A stretch of 64,000 nucleotides of DNA from Paragonimus skrjabini miyazakii (taxonomy: Eukaryota > Platyhelminthes > Trematoda > Plagiorchiida > Troglotrematidae). Shown piece after piece: positions 1 through 13,400 of the stretch. Position numbers and translations under genes: made by a program. The notes under the pieces were generated by a model, which saw only the letters and a program-made list of their open reading frames with translations, was not told where the DNA came from and did not search any database. The stretch is taken from contig JTDE01021178.1 of the NCBI GenBank assembly GCA_014338405.1, forward strand, positions 1 to 64,000, given 5' to 3'. Positions within the stretch are counted from its first letter, which is position 1. Each line of letters begins with the position of its first letter.

Positions 1-1100
1 AAGAGACACATTTCTATTTAATTCCGTACACATCCGTCACTGGTAATGCAGCTTCCCAAGTATACTCATCAATCAACAACCTCCATGATTTCATTGACTC
101 TATGTATTTACAACCGTGTTACAGAAGCACTGCACTTTGATGCGGTACAGCACATACCGAGGTATTCAGCAGAGTGCGTAACAGCGTCTAGAATTGTTCA
201 TACTGCTTGAAAGTTGTCAGACAGCAACACCTTGTCATCAGCATACTCAAGATCAGTCAAGTTTCCACCGACCAGGAGGTTCACGCCGGCTTCTTGTGAG
301 TATTGCAGACAGTCCTCCACTATTTCGCCTATGACGTTATTAAACAAAAATGGTGAAAGTGGACAGCCATGAGATACGCCGGTCCTGCTGCTGAAACGGT
401 CGAACGGTTCACTGTAAACCCTAACCTGAATTGGAGTGTGGGAATAATGCGTCGACAGCATGTTCACATACTTAGTAGGTACACCTCTGCGTTCAAGCGA
501 CTCGATCCACCGCAACGAACACATCTTTATAGTCGAGAAATACGGCAAGTGTTGGCAGGCGGTGTACATGACTCCGGAATTTAGCGAGGAGTAAAAATCT
601 GATCAATACATCCTTATCTATAACGAAATCCTGCCTGTTCGTCTCTCATGTCTGACTCCCGTGCTGCAGTGAGTCGACGAATTATAATGGATGCCAAAAC
701 CGTAGTAAGAAAAAGGGTTAAGCTAGTTCCTCCATGGTTTTTGCAAGATCCCCGAACTTCTTTCATAAATGTGGGAATTATTATCGAGTGACCTCATCAC
801 ATGGGTATGTGATCCGTTGTCCACACAAGTTGAAACAACTGCGTCAATGCCTTTACTAACGCTTCCCTCATTCCTTGCAAACTGCCAGCATGATATCACC
901 TGAGTCGACATCCATATTACGTTTGAGAGCCGAAATGCAATTGCGGACCTGAGTTTCAATGGGTGGTCCTAAATCTGCCCATTAGGATGGTACATTGCTA
1001 GTTTGTGGCGGTAATACGGTAGGAGCAGGTGGTCAGTCAACTTGCCTACAAAAGTGTATCGGCGAGCGTAATCGGTGATGGAGTACTCAACGTTTGGTTT
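1..1100 (-). mobile_element. LINE remnant, family A (RT core plus EN-RT linker)
   Basis: This is a broken endonuclease-type non-LTR retrotransposon running leftwards. Positions 198-569 (-) encode a reverse transcriptase piece: a thumb/palm segment with VSHGCPLSPFLFN, and a YADD catalytic motif in LTDLEYADDKVLLSDNFQ. Positions 1-200 continue into the segment after YADD and match the same part of the copy at 16657-17388. Positions 717-1095 match, in reverse orientation, the linker preserved at 15450-15830. The segment joining them (about 690-717) lacks the N-terminal RT, so the copy is internally deleted. The retrotransposon call is firm; the clade (RTE- or CR1-like) is a guess. It lies at the left edge of what is probably a receptor intron, and its left end is outside the window. 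Confidence 0.85.
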
Positions 1101-4097
1101 ACACTAACGCTTGATTTTTTTCGCGTTTACGTCTTTTTGTACGTTCATAGTGTGTATTTGTGTAGAGGGATGTTGATTTTCAAGTATCTTCATTAAGTCG
1201 CTTTCAATTGTATATATTCTACTAGAGAAGAAAGAAATCTTTGGGTTTCTGTTATTCACCTCATGTGTTGGTCATCTTCTAGTAACCTAATTGTGAATTC
1301 CTCAAATGTTGGGATGATACTCCTTCATTTACTTGAACTCAGTTTGTAGTTAACGTTTTTAGTCTTTATTCCCCTACACTGCAGATTTTCAACCCATCCA
1401 GAGAGACACTTAGTGAAACATCTTGGTTTTACTCTTTCTCCCTGGCTTACTTTACCAGTTCATACAAATGTCTTTCTCCAATTCTAACTGTTTATTTCTT
1501 CGGTTTGGTGCATTGTTATCCAAGTTGAAAATTAACTTGTCGATTACAATAAAGCTGTTTTTGTCTGTAAGGATTTAACCAATAGACCAAAACATGAGTT
1601 GGACAGAATTGGTCGGTGTGAATAGGCCAATATGTATTTTTGTCGAACATGTTGACGCGGGCTAATGTACGCCATATGTAGCTGGTTAACAATTAATCAC
1701 ATTATCTGCGGAGCAATTTGTTCCAAGCGAACTAATCGTACGCTGTTTGACTTGCCTATTCAGCGAAATATGCTTACCTTTTCCACTGGACTAGACACCG
1801 ACATGTAACAATTTTCCTTAGTTCACTTACGATCCCGCCCATACATCAAATGAACACAATTCAAAAATAAGCAAATGAACAACAGAACGCGTGTGCTTTA
1901 TCCTCTTGTAATTAATACTGTCAGTATTGCCGATTTCCGATTCGATTGACTCTTGTGAATATCTTCAGTGGATCACTTTCTTCTGGCTGCATCTTTTCAT
2001 CCGTAGGATGCCTATCTTTGTCAAGCCTTTCGGATTACCATCCAATTCTTTGTACTCCTGATCACAGTCTTTCATTTCTCTTTGTATGCGTTTAGACAAT
2101 TTACAGTGTACAGTCCACGTGTGACCTTGTGCGTCGTGTATCGGCGAATGCCTTGTGCTGTAAACATTTTTTCCCCATTCTTTGATTGGCAAAATTCATC
2201 TCTGAACACTTCCATTATAGTTTCACAACACAACGACAGCGTTTTATTGCTAGATGTTAATTTTTCGGAACTTGACCTAGTTGTGTATGTGGCATTTTTC
2301 GACCGTTTTTGCACGTCCATTTTGTTCCAAAGGAACTGCGATAGTTTTCTAATGCATCCATTAATATGCTACTCGGATTTGGTGAGTATGTAGACCAAAG
2401 CCGGATCACAGTCTGATTGTTGTTGTGTGAATGCTATTAATCGCGGATTTCGCGTTTAGATAAACTTTTCACTACTGGTGCATCAAACACACGAGTCTTG
2501 CCCTTCGTAGATTCTGCATATAGCTTGTTTCCTTGTTTAGGCCACTATGGCAAGCATGACCCAGTCTTTTTATCTGGACGTTTCTTGACGACCTGTTCTG
2601 AGTACTGATCATGGTATTCGGTTGTCCCGCTGGCAGATACACAAATTGGATCCTGTTTATTCCAATCGCTTATGTGGTTGCACTTTCAAATGCTCGGATT
2701 CGATGAAATTTATTGTAGTGACAATGAAATTGTGTTTACAGTTACATGAAAATCGGGTTTATTTTCCCGGATGAAATGAGGATGTGCGCTAATGGTGAGC
2801 TCAATAACGAACAACGATTGGCTTGTGACTATGTAAGGGCTGTGGTCAAATGTGTATGACGTTCAATGTTTGCCAGAGCAAATTTCTGACTACCTTTTAC
2901 CTCCTGACTTTTCTCCTATTTGTACTGGATAAGGATACCCTCCGTATGTCTAAATTAGTTACACTATCTTGAACACCTATCCTTCACGTGACATTTTTCG
3001 GTTTTGTCTGTAGAAAGTTGATCCTAAATTTACACTTATTGTGCCTTTTGCTGTGTGCAGTGAGTAACCACGATTAATTTTATACTATGGCTGTATGTAC
3101 AATGTGTTTGTTTTCTCTTTCTTTTACCATCATTGCTTATTTACTAAGACTTTCTTGCTTGGTCTTGTTTGACACGTTGTTACTTTCATCTGTGGCTGAC
3201 TGTTTTAATTAAACTATTTTTCCAGTGACTGGTAACCAGTTTCAAACTCGTTTCTAATTTGAACGCATTTTCTGCTCGATAATTCGACTAACTGATTACT
3301 TCCTATTCATGGTGAGAAAGCACTTTTATTGTAATCTTGTCACTAGTACCATATAAATGTTCATCATTTTAGTCGCCTTCTCTGCCTTCTCTGATCGTCA
3401 GAATCAGCACTATTGAACTTATCGACTACATGTAACTGTGTGAATTATCCTAGACCGCCAGGAACGATTTAACACAGTGTTGTTGTAAATCATGTCGACG
3501 ATGGCATTGATAATAATGTATGCTTCGATTTCTTCTATTCTCACATTTCAAGTTTAATGATAAATCTTCCATAGTTTATCTTTTTTCTCTCTTCTAAAAC
3601 ATATAACTGTCGCTTCCATTTTGTATCACGATCGGCGTTTTGATTACTTCTTTTATTTCATCATTACCGCAGATGGTTAAAGCTCATCCTCAGTTACCGG
3701 TTTGCATTGACTTTAGCAACAATAAATCGAATGTTTTTTGTAATACAAATGTTTTTTTAATGCTTATTGGCATGTAGAAGTAGTCTGAACTAGGCTGGGA
3801 CTGGTATACCATGCCCTGAAAACGAGAGTTCGCAGATAATTATTTATGGTGAACATGTAACGAGTAGGAAAAGATACAATACAACACAATAAAGGGACAT
3901 TGCGTCAGGATTCAGGCACTTCTCGTCTTCGATTGGGTCCTCTTCGTTGAAGATTTCTCAGACCTCTGACTCTGTAGCACAGGGGGTAAAAGCAGTAGAT
4001 AGCTGCGATCTAAAAACACTGCGTGCGTTGTTTCAGTTTCTACTTCTCTTTTACGAGCTGAAACTCTTGTTTCGCTCTGTCTCTGGCCCTCTGACCG
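1101..4097. other. Non-coding, intron-like stretch
   Basis: No open frame here is persuasive. The + strand is rich in T, as in other stretches read as receptor intron. A 103-residue + frame at 2082-2393 and the overlapping - frames have no recognisable domain and are treated as chance. Confidence 0.4.
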
Positions 4098-4482
4098 TCA
4101 CTTTTGTTGAGGAGCTGAGAAGGTAATCGATGCCTGATTCGTCAGCATCTGGTTTGTCTCAGTGGACACAGCCCGTCTCAGGCTGACGGGTTTAATTAGC
4201 GACGGACTACACTGACCTGAAGTGATAACTGACGTTTCATTGTGTTCACTTGCTCCAGCACACACACCACTGTGAATGTTTTCATCTTTGTTTGAACTCA
4301 TCCCATAGGGCCAGTTTCAGTGAAATTTTAGCTGCCAGTCTACCTGTTGCAAGCCCTGGTGTTGTGCCGTAATCTGCCACCGCTCCCGTGAGCATCGCTT
4401 TAGACAGAGAGATGTTACCGATTAAACTGGCTTGGATACATCCCATTGATGTGATGAAATCCAAGCAGTGAGATGTATCCAA
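4098..4482 (-). other. Two overlapping unrecognised small ORFs
   Basis: Two - strand frames overlap by 20 bases. One (4482-4282, 66 residues) opens with a TTG codon and ends ALWDEFKQR. The other (4301-4098, 67 residues) opens with ATG and is rich in Ser, Thr and Asn. Codon use looks more protein-like than in the surrounding intron, and the shift from one frame to the other would suit a decayed mobile-element ORF. No domain is recognised, and chance is quite possible. Confidence 0.2.
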
Positions 4483-4829
4483 GTCAAATCAATGATTGTG
4501 TGATTTGTCCTGGTGACTGCTTCTTTTGGATGGTTCCAAACAAGGTTATAGATTGTTTGTTTGAATCGTGGAACAGTAGGCCTAAGGAAGTGATATCCTC
4601 ATCTAATAAAAGCTTGCTTGTTCACAGCTACTCGTCTGTTTACTGCGATCAGTTGACTGGCGATTTACAATTCTACTTCGATGTTTGTTGTTATCACGAA
4701 ATAGTCCTCATTTGAGCAGACAACTTTTCTTCCCCGTGCCCCTTAAGATTTCGTAGGTAGTAGGGATAGCCATTACCCTATAAGAGTAGTACTTTCTCCG
4801 TTGTGTTTTTCACTTTGTGGTGTATTCAT

Positions 4830-5105
4830 GCCGGTTTGTGATCACACTTTTGTAATCAAATACGCAGATAATGTGGTGTTGGACCTCAAACACCCGACTC
4901 GTTTTTTTTTCGCTGACCTTGCTGGACAGTTTGTCCGAATTATCTAGTCGGCTCGAGTCCCGCAATTGGCTTCTTAACACATTCACTCGCGTTAGTCTGT
5001 CGTTTTTGATTATAAGTGAGATTCACCATAAAGAACGTTTCATTCCTTCATGTACATAACCAACGTCCACTTCGAGTTTTTATGTTAAATATCTAGGTGT
5101 TACAT
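4830..5105 (+). mobile_element. LINE reverse transcriptase fragment
   Basis: The + strand encodes FVIKYADNVVLDLKHP, a variant of the YADD catalytic core (YADN), near 4850-4890. A VKYLGVT block follows at about 5085-5105, the usual FxYLG motif downstream of it. Stops and frame changes lie between them. The same VKYLG block recurs at about 17500-17530. This is a dead remnant in the same strand sense as the receptor gene. Confidence 0.55.
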
Positions 5106-8100
5106 AACATGGTCACTTAACGCTACCGATGTTTTTACCGAGGTTAAAATACTCATTCTAAGCATGACATTTTTCATGTCTCCCTTCCACATCGCTCGGT
5201 CAGTCGATTTATCAAGGTTCATGTGCTCCCGCAGTGAATGTACTAGCCATTTTCCTTGCTTTGTTGTCAAAGGATTTTGTACTTTTTTCTGGAGCTCCAC
5301 TCTGTTTAATATGATGTCATGGTATTCTTCATAAGTTATTCGTTGACTTTTACTGTTCCTCATCATTTCTCGATTTTTTAAAAATTTCGGACATACGTTC
5401 TATCTAACACATCTCATCCCATTTATTCGGATCTCTGAAAGTATTTCTACATCTTCCAACAAATCCCGATGCAAACATTTAACTGTATGCACCCGGTCTT
5501 CGTCTTATTCTCATGTTTCTCATTGTTTTCGACTTCTACGCGAATTCAGTCTTTTGTTTTTGTAGTAACCTCGAAAAACGAATCAATGGATTTTCTTCCC
5601 AGTTGATTCCAATTACAACCAATCGCTAACTTCTCCATGAGGTTCAGAGTTTATTATCATTTTGTGACCCTAGCACACTTCGTTATTTGTCTTTCAGATG
5701 CCGAATTTATGATTACGTAAAAAGTTAGAAATTCACCCTTCAGGGTTCATAAAGCTCTTTCTATACTTGGCTTGACTTTCTATTCTCTTTAAATCGATGT
5801 CTTCGTGACGTCGGACGTAACATTTATGGTGTTGCATTCAACGCTGATAACGTAATTTGATGTTTACAGCTTTTTTCCACTGATAACTGACCGTTTTATG
5901 ATCTGACTGTTCACAATGCAATAGTAACATATACGCATGGGATGATTGCAGGACTTCTGTCTTCCGAGAGCATTCATATTGTAGCACACTTCCGATCCTT
6001 CTAAACTGCATAATAATGATCCATATTTTTGTACATTAAACTTTTAATCTTGATCCGGAATATTAGTCAAGTTTATGTATCCTTTTTTTATTCAACTAAA
6101 ATATAAAAATGCAACGTTCTGTTATGGGTGAATTCAAGGAGCTATCTTTTTTAGTCAAAAAAGTCTATTGCAGGAAAAGAACCATTTATTAGGACGAATA
6201 GAGATTTTCGTATTATCCTTCAATGATGGGGCAAAATACAGATAGTACTATGGATTAACCCAGCATTTGATACCCAGTGAGATCCACTTAGATGTGAGAG
6301 GATGACAAAGTGCATAGCGATTCTTGTGCGGAAGCACCCAATTAAGATTATATGAATACTAGTCTTGTATACAGTTAACTTTAGACTGGCGAAACTCATC
6401 GGCAAGAGTTTTCACTTCCTTACGTGAGAGCCTGTAGAAGCAACGGATGAGCAATGCTGCCAGTACAAATCGATAAAAGCGTATGATGAACCTTGCAAAT
6501 CACTTATGAGTAAATTACAACCATTTCCGTCACTTCACTGTAAACCCCAGGCGTCAATTTGTAACAAATACAAAGGCATATGTTTAAACCATTTAAATTC
6601 GGAAATCTGAAATATTCTACGTACCCACATTGATATGATTGGTACATGTGTTTATGAAAGGAATGAGTTTTTTTTTAAACTGTTGCATTCGACAACCTAC
6701 TTATTATTATTTTCATTTGTACACGCGTCTGTAATAGACGAAATGTAACTTCAGCATAATGCAATAAATAAAAAAGAATATGTTTGCGATAACAAAAGGT
6801 GGTATTTTTCTGACAGTATTGTGGTGTATGTGATCTTGAATGTTCTTCTTTTTTGTTACCTTTTTTAAGAAATAAGTTCCTATAACAACTGAAGATGGCT
6901 ATAATATAAAACCTGAGAACACTTCCACCGCTGATCACGGCTAACAGCCATATCTTTCGATATCCTCAACCAACGATACTCGACTATATCTCTTGATATC
7001 AGTCAAGAAATCGGATAGAGTTAGGTCAGGGCAAATTATAAATACAAGCTTTTTCTCACAGCTACACTAAGTCGTATGTCTACTTTTTCCCAACCACAAA
7101 CAAAACGTATTTTGGTGCAAACGCGTAAGATCTATCCGAATCACCTTAAGTGATGTTACTAAACTGTTTTGTGTTGAGCTAGTCTGTCTTCTTTTTTGTT
7201 CCACAGATAGCGACCATTCAAAAAAAAAGGTGAAACAGATAAGCTACAACCTGATCATCAATTATTTGCTGTGTTTCCTAAAGCAAGTTTTATCATAAGT
7301 GTATTGGTTGTGCAAAGTATCTTGGAAGTATGAAATGAAAAGAGATCTGGAGGCGAATATCATTTTGCAAGACACTAGCATTGTTTTGTATCAACGTCCA
7401 CAGCTTCTGACTGTTAATACAGTTTGGCCACATAGGTTATGCAATATTTGCGTTGCATGACGCGGGAACAAATCGATTTCTGTCCAACATATTGATTGTA
7501 TTGTTGTGATTCAAAAGTTCTTTATTTTGCCGTATAAAAAGCAGAAATGGTGTTCAGCGTTGAGCGAATGACGCTGTCAGTAAATTTTCTGTTGCAGGCG
7601 ATCACTGAGTGAAGTGTTCGTGTGATCACAACATAAGTGTTTCAATTAACACCTTTACAAGGAATTTGTTTTTGAAAACAAACAGGTGCTACGAGTTTTT
7701 CTTTAGTGAAGAGTGTGGTACTAACATTCCGCCGTTTATCAACTAGTTGTCCGCTAATCGCTTGTTATTGCACTGTAGTACATGCTTTGTAGTGTGAAAC
7801 TTGAAGGCAGCTATAACCCTTATCAAGGCAACCAGACGGTCAACGCCTTACATTAGCCCGTCTCGTGATGCCTATCACGCGTTGGCTTTTTTGTGATGAC
7901 GTCCTACGTTGGTTTGTATCGCTGTTTAGATTAAGTTGTCAATGGGTCAATCCGCCGTATGTTTGTCAAAATCTGCGGTAGTGTACGTTCTCGTGCAACG
8001 TTGTGTTTGTGACATCCGAACTTTTTTTACCACAGCGATGTGTTCCTCAGACCGTCATAGCCTTACATGTTTCCGACGTAATATTCTACAGATTTCCCTC

Positions 8101-8727
8101 TCCTTTTGCATGTCAAGTACGTGGAAGCAACTCATTTCTATATTTATTGTCGTCCGTCATCAACGTGAAAACTATATTCAAGGGGAATCGTTGTGGAGAT
8201 TCATTAATAAACCTCATTGTTGTTCAAGCAATGCACTGAATACCATAAGGCCTACTGTTGACTTGGATCGACTATCCACTGCGGCATTCACAGAAGTCTA
8301 GAGTATTGTCTGTTTGGCAACAAGACGTTCATCTTGTCTAAGCCTTCGCTGTATGTGTGGTCCTGGTATCCATCTTTCCGTTGACAGTATGGGTTCAGTA
8401 AAATTTTAATCTATTGCTCACTCTCGTGCACACGTTTCAATACTCCCTATTTTGGACGCTGTTCGAACAGCTTAACTGTTTATAACGTTTCTTAGTACAT
8501 CTGGGGACTGTTTCTGATACGCTGTTCTAGGGACACGATCTCAACTTAATTCTCATAGTGACACTGTTTCCCAACTACCTCAGTTATTCTAATCTAGTAC
8601 TATACGATTGAATGTGACCTTGATGTACAACATTTGCATACTGGTATCATTTGTAGCTCGCTCTTGAATGCGTCCACACGTCAGCTCCGTGAACAGTGTT
8701 TCAACTTCATTCTTCTTGTCGTTGCAG
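5106..8727. other. Non-coding, intron-like stretch before receptor exon
   Basis: A - frame at 5366-5100 (88 residues) and a + frame at 7936-8301 (121 residues, TTG start) are open but show no domain or clear splice signals. No zinc-finger pair of the nuclear receptor type (paired CxxC motifs) was found here, so the receptor's DNA-binding exons are probably left of the window. Confidence 0.35.
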
Positions 8728-8857
8728 GCTTCAATCAGCTGGTGCTTGACGACCGACGACAGTTGGTTCGGGGCGCAATGTACCCGCTCATGTTGCTTGA
8801 GCTCAGTCGAGATTATGCGAAGAACGAGGAGTTTCAGTTTAACTACTTCGATTTCAC
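8728..8857 (+). CDS. Nuclear hormone receptor, ligand-binding domain exon (helix 3-5 part)
   Basis: This internal exon encodes GFNQLVLDDRRQLVRG followed by a segment ending NYFDFT. It covers the nuclear-receptor LBD signature (F-x-x-L-x-x-x-D-x-x-x-L) around helices 3-5. The usual DQ pair reads DR, and the usual LLK reads LVRG. A strong acceptor (pyrimidine tract, then GTTGCAG) ends at 8727 and a GTGAGT donor starts at 8858. The exon starts at codon position 2 and ends after position 2. The next exon at 20504 supplies the missing base and makes Thr. Nuclear receptors are ligand-regulated transcription factors acting in the nucleus. The NR1 group (E75, E78, HR3/ROR or Rev-erb type) fits best, but the subfamily is not settled. 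The preceding exon was not found. Confidence 0.8.
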
Positions 8858-9839
8858 GTGAGTTTCTGATTCACGTTCTCTAGGGATGCTGTCACTTCCT
8901 CGTATAGTTATGTTGTAACACTACCTGTAAGCCAAACGGATTCTCGTAGTGAGAAGTTCCAACCAGTTTGTCATACAAGTAATACGCACTTGTGGTTAGT
9001 ATGGTTCTTTCTTGTTCCATTCACTACTCTCTTTAGAGCTACTCTCATGAATGCATAGATCGTAGACAGAAAATAGCATATTATCGCAGATGTAATATTA
9101 ACTGTAGGTCACCATCGTTGGTAGGCTTTGTTCAGGTCCTCTGCCGTGGCCTTCTCGGTGGTCTCTGCTAACATACTGGTCACGAAGTCACTAAAATATT
9201 GACCACGTTCTACACTGTTCAATTAGTCGGAATTTCGATATGCGAATAGGCCATTCAATTATCAGTATCCATGTCTCGTTAACTGTGATAGCCCACGTGA
9301 TCAACCGAAACGGAAACAAAACCGCAACGAAATCTGAATCACGTGAACTGTGATTAATCGAACCCATCCAAGACAGCAGAGAAACAACGTGGCCTCTGTG
9401 TACTAGTAATCAAATCAGAGTCATCACACGGTCACTAGACCTCAATAGTCATAGAAACATTATGACCTTGATCTGAATAGTTGAAGTTGGTTTAGTAAAG
9501 ATTCAGTCCGCTAATCTACAGAGATCTGAAACAAAGTTGACAAAAACAGGTATTCACAATAACGGACCGAAAAGTCGAACTGGAGGAATATAGCGTATGT
9601 TGAAAATGTTTTGAAATATAGGTAATTTCTTGTAAAAATGAAACCTTCTCTGGCATATACTCCCAAGCCTCTAATCGTTAATTCTACTTTTGGCTCACAT
9701 GCCCGGACATACACAAGTAACGACTACGTTGTTGAGACAATAATTACACGTTGCTCTGTTTGCTTTGTCGAAGCTGGATCAAGTAAATGGGCTATCAGGT
9801 TGATAGTATCTTTGTCTCGATAACCGATCCTCGATGTAT
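8858..9839 (+). other. Receptor intron, no recognised element
   Basis: This is the start of an intron of about 11.6 kb between the two LBD exons. Small open frames at 9511-9915 on both strands have no motifs. Nothing else is seen. Confidence 0.4.
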
Positions 9840-10490
9840 GACTAAGCTGACTCAAGTTGAACACTTCGATAGTCATCTGCGTTTTTTTGTAGTGGCATAA
9901 GTGGATGTCACACAATGGATGATATCGAACTCCTCAACCCATATTATGGCACCTACCAGCTTTGTTCAGCGATGCAGACAAGGCTTTCATATCGTTTGTG
10001 ATCAGCTCTTAGATAGTTTGCCCTGCGGTTTTTCTGACCATCAACAGCCAAACTTAACAATTCACGGTACATTAGATGCTCGACTGGCATATCGATCACA
10101 TAATCCAAGCAACGTAAACTGCGCATTTTCATTACGTTGGTTAGTGGTCGCGAACTTGTAGATCTCTCAGGTTCTTGCTGGCGGGGCAGTCGCATTGCTC
10201 ACACGTGCAGCCTATTTGATACTGTCTAACTAGGAGGGACACCTGTGCTGGCATACCTAGAGTTTATAAGTAGTACCTACACGTATTGTTCACACCTGTG
10301 AACTAGACTGTGCACAAACGCATATTACAAATTCTTTCTTGCAACACCGTGGATAACGAAGATTGCTAAATGCACTACGTGGTTTTGTTGTACTCATGAA
10401 CACCCCGTTAGTGCTATCATAAGCTGATTGGGTAACACTACCCAGATGGGTGAAACAATGGACAATTTCGAACGAGCAGCTCACTGTCGT
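9840..10490 (-). mobile_element. LINE remnant, RT C-terminal part
   Basis: Reading leftwards, 10484-10290 encodes FTHLGSVTQS and a SAFSNLRYPRCCKK segment, a decayed form of the FTYLGS...FANLRHLWRR block found after the RT catalytic core. Positions 10195-9953 encode MRSLRCLDYVIDMPVEHL, a decayed form of the LRWLGHVLRMP block near the C-terminus of such polyproteins. It sits directly after the family B element in the same orientation, so two element ends follow one another. It is not functional. Confidence 0.7.
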
Positions 10491-13400
10491 TTCATCATCA
10501 TAATTATAGCCCTAAGCCTGACCAGAATGTATTTTGGCTCGCTCACCGCTCATCTCAACATTGACGTGAAATATCCTAGAAGAGGAAACATTACTGCTAT
10601 GGGCTAACTGGTGACGACACCGGTGGTCAGACACAGTAAGTCTGTTGATATCTTCCTTGCGAACAGGCTAGGTTTCCGAACCATAGTGCAAAACAGAACA
10701 TATGTACCCTTCCAATTAGGGACAACAGAACGTCCTTCCGACGCCACAGATGACGCAGTTTGGCAAAGGCAACTTGTGCCTTTGCTATCCTCGCTGATAT
10801 CTCATCAGCAATATTACAGGCTAGCAAAATAGTGCTACCCAAATATGTGAATGTGTCCACAGTCTCAAGCGGGTTACCTACAATAAACAAAGTAGGAGTG
10901 GAAATGTCCCAGTCTTGAAACAGTACTTTACACTTCGAAGATGCGAAGCGCATTCCATACAAACCAGCCCAGTCACTCACCTTGATCAGCATGGTCTGTA
11001 TATCTTCGACAGAGGGACTAAGTAAGACAATGTCGTCCGCGTACTCCAGATCGGTCAGTCTAGCGCGAGGAAGAAACTCAACACCAAGTTTACTGGACTG
11101 CTCAACTGCACCCTCCAGAATGTCATCTATGGCAAAATTGAATAGGAAGTGGAAAATCGAACACCACTAGAAGTGATAGACGCCCGAGACAGTTGTCCAT
11201 AAACTCTCATCCTGCTTGCAGAGTGAGCATACAGTGATCTCAATAGATTCACGTATTTCTCTGGTACTCCCTTGTGAAGGGGACAGCTCCAGAGAACGTT
11301 ACGAACAACTGAATCGAAAGCAGTCTTTAGGTCCAAAAAGACCACGACTGTCGGCTGTCTGTAACAGTGCGGATGTTCCAAGATCCGTCGCTAGGTGAAA
11401 ATATGATCAACGCAACCTCGACAGGATCGGAATCCTGCCTGTTCTCCGCGTACCTGACTTTCTTTGGACTCAGTGAGCTGACGTAAAATGAGGCCAGTGA
11501 GTAACTTGGACGCAATAGACACCAAACTGATGCCCCTGTGGTTGTCACATTGACTTCGGGCCCCCTTTTTGAAAACGGGAGTGTTTGTTGATAAGCACCA
11601 ACCACGAGGCACCTCTTCAGTCTCCCAGATCGTCCGGAACAGTTTTGTCAGTTTTGATATCAACCTCTCCCCAGCATCCTTGAACAGAGAAGGAGTGAGG
11701 AGGTCTAAACCAGGAGCTTTATTACGCTTCAATAACTTGAGCCCTAGGACCACTTCCGGTTGTGACGGAGGACCGTCTGGAACGCAATAACTGACTATTC
11801 GGGTCCCGTCAGGTGAACTGCTCCTCAAAGGTGTTCAGCCCGCCTGTCAAGTCGGCGCGATTGGCTGGTGATAAGTGAACCATCTTTCTCACATATGGTC
11901 TCACTTACACCGACTCGACGGCCAGTACAACCACGGATCAGGGAAAAAAGCTTTCTGCTATTCCCAGATAAAAAGGCTTTTTACATCTCTTTTGATTGTT
12001 TCACCAAGTAGTGCTCACGGTCTTTGCGCAAGCTTTTAGTCAGCTTGCGTTTAAGTTCTCGACGGTCGTCATCATATCCAGAACCAGGTGGTATCGAGCA
12101 ACGCTTGTTCATGAGGTTTGTCGACGTGATGGAAATTCACTTCTGTCGCAACTGAACGGCTTTTTCGGAACATCCCTATTCACAGCATGCTTTCATAGCT
12201 GCAGCGATGTGTTCCCAATGATCGTTAAGATCACTCACCTGACTCGAATTGGGTAACTTGTTCACTAACGCATTCTGGTAAGCGTTCTTTACATCCTCAT
12301 CGCTCGAATGCCAGTTAAGTACCTTGTATTTGTGAGCGCATGTCCTCTGGGCAAATGTGAAAATATAACCTGCAGCTGACTGTTGTATGATCCAACTGTG
12401 TCCACGGCTGGGAAGGAAACGGAGGCCTCCATGGAACACAGTGCTTCTTCCTGTGTTGGAATGTCTGCTTGAAATATAGGGAACATGGGATACGCACAGC
12501 TGCAGCAGTCTGTCGCCACTGTCATTGCGTTGTGCCCGGGCACAAAACATACCTCCCAGCCGCTTCTCATCCGGAGAAAGACGACCAGGCTGGATAGTGA
12601 ACTCGTCCGCTAGTATGGTGATGTCTGAGTGTTTACCCAGTCTCAGAAGGTCAACGAGGGTGTCAGAACACATCCTTGGTAACTTCCGAACAGCTGTCTG
12701 TTGGAGCGTACGCCAATATAATGAATACGCAACGCCTTTCTGATTTGCGTTGACAGACTTTAACGGATGTATTGAGTATGACAGCTCACAAGCGGCTGTT
12801 CAGTGGGATTGAGTAAACATTGCTCTGCGATTCCCAATCCAGCTTGACCACGAGACTCAGCTTCGGCGTCACCAGAAACCCTGAGAGAGAAGCGTTTGAA
12901 TCGACAGTTATCTAGAGGTGGGCTCAAGTGAATACCGGTGCTAGAATCGTAAGCTGGCGTCTCTGACACATAGCACACATGCTCTAGACTTGAGGCAATA
13001 CTTGTTAAGGCAACTTGCTGACCAACTTGTCGAAGAATGTGGACATTGAAGACGCCAATGTTTACCAGTTGTCTTGGCCTCAGAAAACAATTATCGCCCG
13101 AAGGCACATGGAAGGCAGAAGGAATGGGAGGTAAAACAGTATGAGAAAGTCGTGATAGGTTAGTAATGTCACTGTGGAGAGAACGATAACTTCTGATACT
13201 TCCTTGTCGTTTATGCCGTGGAAGGGGGTTGACTTGAGGGACCCCACCTCGAGTCTCTGACTATAAGTCCGACCTGCGAGACAACAGGACACAGGGTTTT
13301 TCTTGGAGGACCCTACCAGGAACCACTGACTCAAGAGCTTGACCCACTTGGCAGTTAGAGGCTTTCCTAGCCCGAGCACGCAGTGAATAAAACATTGACG

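Noticed and set aside
7936..8301. 121-residue + frame upstream of the receptor exon, tested as a DNA-binding domain
   Set aside because: Cysteines are not in the paired CxxC zinc-finger spacing, and the frame starts with TTG.
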